From positions 34,494,323-34,558,322 of the forward strand of contig OZ024721.1 in assembly GCA_964016875.1 (NCBI GenBank): a stretch of 64,000 nucleotides of DNA, given 5' to 3'. The notes beneath the pieces are model-generated. The model was not told where the DNA came from. It ran no database searches and saw only the letters and a list, made by a program, of their open reading frames with translations. Source of the DNA: Fallopia convolvulus. Taxonomy: Eukaryota; Streptophyta; Magnoliopsida; Caryophyllales; Polygonaceae. The translations under genes were made by a program, and so were the position numbers. This document shows positions 57,236-64,000 of this stretch, piece by piece. Each line of letters starts with the position of its first letter. Positions within the stretch are counted from its first letter, which is position 1.

Positions 57236-60200
57236 ATGGGTGCATCCTCTGATAATGTTAATGGGCTGATTCTGGCCGTCTCTTCAAGTGTCTTCATCGG
57301 CTCTAGCTTTATTATCAAGAAAAAGGGTCTGATGAGATCTAGGAAAGATGGAGTAAGACCAGGTTTGCATCTCTTCCACTTTCCTCTTTCAATTCTTGTG
57401 TATGATGTATTGTTGTTCTATAGATTTACTTCTGTTTAGACCTTAACAAAACTGTACTTGAATTGATTCTGCTGTCCTTTTTGTTGAGAAGATTCAATCT
57501 CTAACAATGAAAGACAACGATTTTGTGACATGAGATTTTAATGTGCTTAAGATATAGAAGAAAACCGTTTGATCACACTCACTCAACTACTTGCCTCTCC
57601 GTCACTTGGATCTCCATCTTTGATTTCTTGGCTGCATCATCTTCAATCCCTAGAAATTTACACAATTAGTTCCAAGTGTGAACGCTGTCACTTTACAATT
57701 TGCTGTGCATAGGTTTTCTTGGATGCACAAAAAACAATTTCCATCAATTGGTTGATAATTTGGAATCTAAATTAATTTTATTTGCAGTATTATGTTGTAT
57801 AGTTTACTTTTTAATTAATGAGAAACGTATGGTGCTTTCTGTTAAGTATAGTAGCATTAAGCATTTCATTCTTTGGGTTCTTCAGGATCCGGAGGATACT
57901 CTTACTTGCGAGAACCTTGGTGGTGGGCTGGGATGATCACAAGTAAGGTCTTCTTTCATTATTGCTTCTATGTGATCTTATCTGGTATTATTTGTAAGTT
58001 TTAGTTGAAAAATGTATTCTTTTCTAGCTTTGTATAGCAAAAGGCAACTGATGACTGAGGAGACTGTTCCATTGGGGCTTTTTGGGTCCATTTTGCAACT
58101 TATGGCTGAGAGTTTCTTCTGTACATAAATATCTGGATGCTTATTTGAACATGAAGCATCTGATGTTAATGAAGAAAAGAATGATATTCACACCAAGGGC
58201 ATGCCCCTTTTTTTTTACTAATTTAGGACTAAGGATGTTTAGTTCAGATGTATGCTTTTTCAATTGGTATGTTAAGTATGAACATCTGATGTTAATGAAG
58301 AAGAATGATTCACAACAATGCAGTCCCCTCTTTCAATTTTACAGTCTTTAGTCTTCAGAAAGCATGATGTGCTCTCCTCTTGGCTTTAGAGTGCACTTCT
58401 TCGCATCTAAAGAATATCAGTTTCATGAGGTTTGGAACTTCAAATTTATTTACAAAGGATGATTGAGGTTTTAAAAAATTTGAGATTATCAACCTATGCT
58501 ACTCTCTTTTATAGTGTACAATCAGTTCTCATTTCCCCTTGCGGTTTTCACAGTGATTGTTGGGGAGATAGCCAACTTTGCCGCTTATGCATTTGCACCT
58601 GCAATTCTTGTAACTCCCCTAGGGGCCTTGAGCATCATTTTCAGGTTTGACTGACACATTTCATCTTGACAATTAAAATTAATCAACAATGATGACTTCT
58701 CGCAAGGAAAGCTAAAGAGTTTCTCCATTGCAGTGCAGTTCTAGCGCATTTCATCTTGAAGGAGAAGTTGCACATATTTGGTGTAGTTGGATGTGTCCTC
58801 TGTGTTGTTGGATCTGTTGTTATTGTTCTTCATGCTCCACACGAGAGGCCTATTGTGTCAGTTAAGCAAGTATGGAGACTAGCTACACAGCCAGGTATGT
58901 TAAGCAACATCACAGAACATCTCAAGATACTCGTGAAGTTTTTCTAAAATTCCCTTGTGTTTTTCACTGCAGCTTTCCTTGTGTTTGCTGGTGTGGCTAT
59001 AATCATGGTGTTGATACTCATATTTTACTTTGTGCCTCGCTATGGGCATACTCATTTGGTTGTCTATATCGGAATATGTTCACTTCTGGGATCTCTTACG
59101 GTCTGTATTTTTGCTGACCATTTCTTAATATCGAACAACTAAATTATTACAACCTAAAAAGTTTTTCTTTTGGTACAGAGTTCAATTTTCAGATTAAAAA
59201 AAAAAACTAAAAGCAATTCTTTTGGAAACAACTTCTTATGTTTTGTATGGAAGATGAAAACTGTTCCAAACTTAACTCGCAGGAGTACCCAAACGAGTAC
59301 ATGAAAGTCTGAAATTCTGACTCCTGGTGATACTCCGTGTAGGTAATGAGTGTAAAGGCACTGAGTATTGCATTGAAGCTCACATTTGAAGGATCATTTC
59401 AGTTTAAATACTTCCAGTCATGGTTCTTTACTGCAGCTGTAGCAATCTTTTGCGTCTTGCAGATTGTATACTTGAATAAGGTAACTTACAAGCTATCTGA
59501 TTATCTTGTGCAACTTGGTGCTTGTTTGGTTAACATTTAAATTCCCATGAATTAAAATATCCCAGAAAGTTGGAGAAAGACCTGTGTATGGTAAAAAAAA
59601 AAATTGACAGAAAAACCCTACTTCCACCTTTTCTTCCACATAAAATCCTATTTCTCCATTTTAATTTTAAAAGTTTAAAATTCAACCAAACAGATTTTCT
59701 CAAAATCCCTAATTCCAATCCATAGTAAGTCAATTCTTATGATGTAACTTCCTAGGAATTATAATTCCCACATTTAACCAAACGAGCACCAAGTACTCAT
59801 CCCAACTTTGTTTAGACATTATATTCCTGGAAAATTAGTAGAAGGTTAGAATGTTCTAGAAACCGGTTGATTAGGGCTGTGACTCCTGTGAGGGTCTGAG
59901 GAAATTTGTTTAAAGTCACATGTACGTTTTAGTTATCCAGAAATTTAGGTTTTGTATTAGGATTTGCCTGAGGACCAGTTTACTGGTATTTGGAGAGTAA
60001 ACCCAATTTCTATCATATTGCAGGACAATTAGACATGATTTTTTTCCCCTGAGATTCTGCTTGAGACTAGATTATTTGGTCACAATGATCTTTACAGGCT
60101 CTAGACCTGTTCAACACTGCTGTGGTCTCTCCTGTCTACTATGTCATGTTTACATCACTCACCATACTCGCGAGCATGATCATGTTTAAGGTAACTTGCA

Positions 60201-60546
60201 CAATCTGTCACCTCTATCTATATACTCAAATCAAATCACAATATTTCTTTTCTAACTGGACCTACATTTCATACCTCAATTCAAATTATATATTTTATGT
60301 GCATTAATTCAGGACTGGGCTACTCAAGGCGGTTCACAAATTGCTACAGAACTGTGTGGTTTTGTTACAATCCTCTCAGGCACATTCATTCTCCATAAAA
60401 CAAGGGACATGGGAGACAGCAGTCCTCGCCTTGGCTCACCTGTGCCGAATGCAAGCCCAAACGGCAACAATGGGCCAGCCCCGAACCGCAACAATGAAAC
60501 AAGTCCAAACCGTTGCAACGAGCCAAGTCCGAATCTGGATTCATGA
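57236..60546 (+). CDS. NIPA-family membrane protein (Mg2+ transporter-like), 8 exons
   Basis: Coding exons: 57236-57362, 57886-57942, 58554-58644, 58734-58894, 58973-59100, 59343-59480, 60098-60190 and 60313-60546. All introns are GT-AG, and the sum is 1029 nt (342 residues plus TGA). The protein starts MGASSDNVNGLILAVSSS and has the family signatures FIGSSFIIKKKGL, GGYSYLREPWWWAGMI, GEIANFAAYAFAPAILVTPL, VGCVLCVVGSVVIVLHAP, YIGICSLLGSLTVMSVKAL, FNTAVVSPVYYVMFTSLTI and ELCGFVTILSGTFILHKTRD. That is the full NIPA (DUF803) domain with about nine hydrophobic segments. The C-terminal tail is a hydrophilic Asn/Pro/Ser repeat (SPNxNN). NIPA proteins are taken to move Mg2+ across membranes, in plants probably at the plasma membrane or endosomes; the substrate here is inferred. 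No lesion is visible. It is the only intact host gene in the window. Confidence 0.95.
58148..58320. repeat. Duplicated segment in NIPA-like intron 2
   Basis: CATCTGATGTTAATGAAGAA plus 'gaatgat..tcaca' occurs at about 58158 and 58283, a partial tandem duplication of about 125 bp within the intron. Confidence 0.55.
59513..59794. mobile_element. MITE in NIPA-like intron 6
   Basis: The ends ACTTGGTGCTTGTTTGGTT and AACCAAACGAGCACCAAGT are inverted repeats with one mismatch. Subterminal AATTCCCA/TGGGAATT motifs also pair. Length 282 bp, non-coding. The GTTTGGTT-type terminus resembles Tourist/PIF-Harbinger MITEs, but the target duplication is unclear. It does not touch the splice sites. Confidence 0.8.
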
Positions 60547-61320
60547 TCAACTTTGCTTTGGGGCGTGGTTTGTCATTTTCATGCAGAAACCCAGTTATAC
60601 TGGTGTGTTTTTTACAAGGTCACATCAACTCAGAAAATGGAAATTCCCCTAGAGTTTGGTAAAGATGTAGTGTTGTTATAGGTGGATTGAGCTTGTGAAT
60701 ATTGTTTGGGACAGGGTTGAGTTCATTAATGTTTATTCTTTTTTTCATTATGGGAGATTTTTTTGTCACAATTGATGAGAACGCAGATCTACCAAAGACA
60801 ATATGAATTGTTGTCCTTATGCCCATATCAACCAATTTTGGAAGATGATTGCAATATAAGTCATTCTATATTACAGTCTCTATTTTTTTAGCTTCTGTAT
60901 TACAATCTATCTACATCTCTTTAAGGAATGGTTCGTATGAGAACCATCCCTCAAGCGAGAATGGTGAGAAGTACGCCAAACAACTCTTAGATGGAAAAGG
61001 TGGCATTTTCGTAATTATAAACCTTATAAATGGGCCCCATTTAGAAGGGTTGACTGGTTGCTGAAATTAATCATCGTTGACCGGACAACTCTGAAGTTGA
61101 CCTTTGCCCATACAGTACAATCCAAATGCACATATCTACATATATATAGTTTAAATTGATGTAAAATTTCCAGTAATCCTAAAAATTCAAAATACATGTT
61201 TATTTTTCGAGCCAAAGTTTTATCTACCAAATACACATATTACAAATCCAAATCCACTATAATTCAAATTGATGTAAATTTAATGTAATTTCAAAAATGC
61301 AAAATGCATATTGATCTTGG
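60547..61320 (+). other. 3' region of the NIPA-like gene and spacer
   Basis: The 3' untranslated region probably ends before about 60850. Beyond that is AT-rich spacer. 61145-61190 and 61262-61310 share a loose direct repeat (AATTGATGTAAA ... TTCAAAATACAT). No gene. Confidence 0.4.
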
Positions 61321-61400
61321 TGCCATTTTCCGGGCGTTACTTTATCCACCAGCCGCAGAGGCTTTTGCGCCCCATGATTAGACGTTTGTGGCAGAACAGG

Positions 61401-61526
61401 ACCGGTCTTGCAGACCGGTTCTATGGGGGTCCGGCTTTTAAAGCCGGATCTCCACCGCACAAAAAGTTGCCGCCACGTTGGCAATCCGGGGGAGAAAAAA
61501 CGCGGATTGCCAAGTTGGCAATCCGG
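61401..61526. other. Run of three hairpins upstream of the MULE gene
   Basis: Hairpin 1: ACCGGTCT/AGACCGGT (61401-61419, loop TGC). Hairpin 2: TCCGGCTTT/AAAGCCGGA (61430-61448, one-base loop). Hairpin 3: TTGGCAATCC/GGATTGCCAA (61488-61513). A third GTTGGCAATCCGG copy follows at 61514-61526. The stretch is GC-rich within AT-rich DNA and lies about 110 bp before the first coding stretch of the transposase gene. Confidence 0.75.
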
Positions 61527-61639
61527 AAGAGTAAATTTCGAGATATTAATTTTTTTGCACATCTCACTTTTACCTTGTCATTCCTCATTCATTTTCTTCT
61601 TGTAATTTTCTCAACATGTCTTGATTCCCTTTTAATATT

Positions 61640-64000
61640 TTGGATAATCTTCAACCACCCGAAGAATCTCAAAATGAAGTCCCAAATCCGGATTGGAATA
61701 ATGCTCCAATGAATTTCTCAAATTTTTTGGACATTACTCCTTTTCAAAATCCAAACGAGCAATATTATCTTCCACCACCCAAGCTTCCTCAAAATGAAAT
61801 CCCAAATCTGGGTCGGAATGATGGTTATTTCTCAAATTTGTTGGGAAATCCAAACTTCTTTCTACCACTGGAGCGTCCTCATCAATCGGAGCGATGCTAT
61901 CCTTTTTATCCGTCGGAGCAAAGTCACACGACTTATCCATCGGACCAAGGTTTCCCGTGCTTTCCTCCGGATCAAGCATACCCTCGTTATGCATCTACGG
62001 AAGAGGTATGTACATAAATTTCTTAATATTATTTAAATGTACTTAAGATTAATATTAGCGAGTTAAAATAGTTGACATGTTATATTGTCATTTTTATAAT
62101 TATCTATTATTGGTCGTTAGTATTAGTTTATAGATTTATTGAAGAATTTAATTTATTATAATATTTTTAAAATGAATATTAGATAATTATGTTAGTTAAA
62201 AGAGTTGACTTTGATATATTGTCATACTTCATAATATTTATAAAATGTCCTTAAGATTAATATTAGTGAGTTGTTACTATAATGAGTTTTATATAGATTT
62301 ATTGTATAATTGAAGTTATTATAATATTCTTAAAATTAAGATTAGATAATTATGTTAGTTAAAATAGTTGACTTTGTATATTGCCATATATAGTTCATAA
62401 TATTAGTAAAATGTACTTAAGATTAATATTAGTGAGTTGTTAATATAATAAGTTTTATATAGAATTATTGTAGAATTTAATTTATTATAATATTCTTAAA
62501 ATTAATATTAGATAATTATGTTAGTTAAAAGAGTTGACTTTGATATATTGTCATACTTCATAATATTAGTAAAATGTCCTTAAGATTAATATTAGTGAGT
62601 TGTTACTATAATGAGTTTTATATAGATTTATTGTAGAATTTAAGTTATTATAATATTCTTAAAATTAATATTAGATAATTATGTTAGTTAAAATAGTTGA
62701 CTTTGTATATTGCCATATATAGTTCATAATATTAGTAAAATGTACTTAAGATTAATATTAGTGAGTTGTTAATATAATAAGTTTTATATAGATTTATTGT
62801 AGAATTTAATTTATTACAATATTCTTAAAATTAATATTAGATAATTATGTTAGTTAAAATAGTTGACTTGCTATATTGTCATAGTTCATAATATTAGTAA
62901 AATGTACTTAAGATTAATATTAGTGAGTTGCTACTATAATAAGTTTTATAGTTTTTTTTATATTTTCCTAAGGTTCATTACTATTAGTTTATAGATATAT
63001 TTATTCTTTAATTTACGAAAACGTGTTTAAAATTTATTAAATGTCATAGGATAAGGATGATTACACTCGATTCTTCGTGTGTGATGAAGAGTGGTATAAT
63101 CGTGAATCTATGTTGGAATGGGCGCGTACTGTCGGAAAGTTATTGAAGATGGTCTTGACCATAAAAAATTCATGGCCCAAAAAGGTTATATTAGCTTGCG
63201 AGAATGCAGGTGTATACAAGGAAAAAAAGAAGTTGATTCTAGGAAAACCTAGAAAAACAGATCCAAAATATGTGTCAAAGAAGTGCAATTGCCCATTTGA
63301 GTTGCACGGGCTCCTTCAACCAAATGAAACATGGAAGTTGACGGTCAAATGTGAAAAGCACAATCACGATGTTGGCACGACCTTATTGGGCCATGCATAT
63401 GCTGGAAGAATGACGGATGAGATGAAGGAGGATGTGAGAACTCTAACATTGGCATACGTGCTTTCCAAGAAGATATGGGCGTTCATACGACAAAAGTACC
63501 CAGGTTGTACGGATACTCGGAAACAAATATACAACTATCGGTCTAGAATTTGGAGTCAAGAGATTGGGGAGAAGATGGTAACCCAAACGACATTGAGTTT
63601 CTTGGATAAAAAGGGTTATTTTGTGGCACATAGAAGGGTATATGGAACTGATGAGATACAAGATTTGTTCTTTGCTCATCCACTTTCGAGGCATTTGATG
63701 AAAATGTTTCCATATGTCATCATCATGGACACCACGTACAAGACGAATGTGTAAGATTTGGCTACTAATCTCAATTCTTTATTTTATTTATGATTGTGTA
63801 TATATATTGATTCTAATTACCATGTATAAATCTTATTATCTTATAGTTACAAAATGCCTCTATTTGAGTTGGTGGGCTTCACTTGCACTGGCCATACCTT
63901 CAACATTGGATTTGCATTCATGGCGCGAGAGAACACCACCCACTATGAATGGGTATTGAACAAACTAAGCCACCTTTGTGCCGTTGCGGGTAAGAGGCCA
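61640..64000 (+). CDS. MULE/FAR1-type transposase gene, 5' part
   Basis: Exon 1 (to 62005, donor GTATGT) encodes a Pro/Asn/Tyr-rich N-terminus (NFSNFLDITPFQNP, CYPFYPSEQ). No ATG opens the frame at 61640 and an in-frame TGA lies at 61622, so the true start is unclear; the first in-frame ATG is near 61709. Exon 2 (63050-63750) encodes a FAR1/WRKY-GCM1-type DNA-binding fold: WARTVGKLLKMVLTI, ACENAGVY, KKCNCPFELHG, then WKLTVKCEKHNHDVG with the C-x2-H-x-H pattern. It then leads into VIIMDTTYKTNV, the first catalytic Asp of the MULE transposase. Exon 3 (from 63847) continues YKMPLFELVGFTCTGHTFNI and runs off the window. These exons have no stop, so an active gene or domesticated relative is possible. 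Confidence 0.85.
62033..62960. repeat. Tandem array of about 165-bp units in transposase intron 1
   Basis: TTAAGATTAATATTAG(T/C)GAG starts units at about 62043, 62251, 62417, 62580, 62746 and 62908. Four intervals are 162-166 bp, and the first is longer and more diverged. Two variants alternate: ATGTCC...ACTATAATGAG...AGTTATTATA and ATGTAC...TAATATAATAAG...AATTTATTATA. It is AT-rich and fills most of the 1044-bp intron. Confidence 0.85.

Noticed and set aside
59530..59733. Minus-strand frame inside the NIPA-like gene
   Set aside because: It lies wholly within the intronic MITE and has no coding character.

Overview
This is a repeat-rich stretch of a flowering-plant nuclear genome. It has one clearly intact host gene with introns, at least seven kinds of plant transposable element, no bacterial operons and low GC. 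I cannot name the species from the sequence.

Layout. 0-6.5 kb holds relics: the end of an Athila-type LTR, a Ty1/copia reverse-transcriptase fragment, a DUF4283/zinc-knuckle ORF1 with two in-frame stops, two MITEs and the 3' end of an L1-type LINE. From 6.85 to about 25.2 kb lies one RTE-type LINE (minus strand), split by a 15-kb LTR retrotransposon (8258-23261, 5-bp target duplication AATAG). That retroelement has giant LTRs (5602 and 4583 bp) and a 4.8-kb internal region with no recognisable pol. One LTR carries a 1.1-kb hAT-like insertion with an 8-bp target duplication. 25.2-31.5 kb holds a SINE with a 21-bp target duplication, tandem repeats and an LTR relic. About 31.5-35.1 kb looks like organellar (mitochondrial or mitochondrial-plasmid) DNA inserted in the nucleus. 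35.6-43.4 kb is a mosaic of old LTR pieces, a 475-bp inverted pair of SINE-like units and a tandem repeat.

43739-54188 is a complete Athila-lineage element (minus strand) with 1.5-kb LTRs, target duplication ACTAG and a tRNA-Asp primer site. It keeps gag, protease and the ATHILA ORF but has no reverse transcriptase, RNase H or integrase. A related solo LTR (54212-55683, target duplication TTGGA) sits 23 bp away, and both are inserted in the same AACTAGTT-rich MITE. The most unusual signal in the window is a palindromic 10-mer, TCGTTAACGA, usually on a 21-bp spacing. It recurs in this element's LTRs, untranslated regions and two separate ORFs, where it encodes an N-D-P heptad. Related LTRs carry different palindromes.

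56.5-60.8 kb holds the host gene: an eight-exon NIPA-family (Mg2+ transporter-like) membrane protein of 342 residues on the plus strand. 61.3-64.0 kb holds the 5' part of a MULE/FAR1-type transposase gene running off the window end; its first intron is filled by an alternating tandem array of about 165-bp units.

The sequences do not form a pathway. The organising logic is nested transposition around one host gene.
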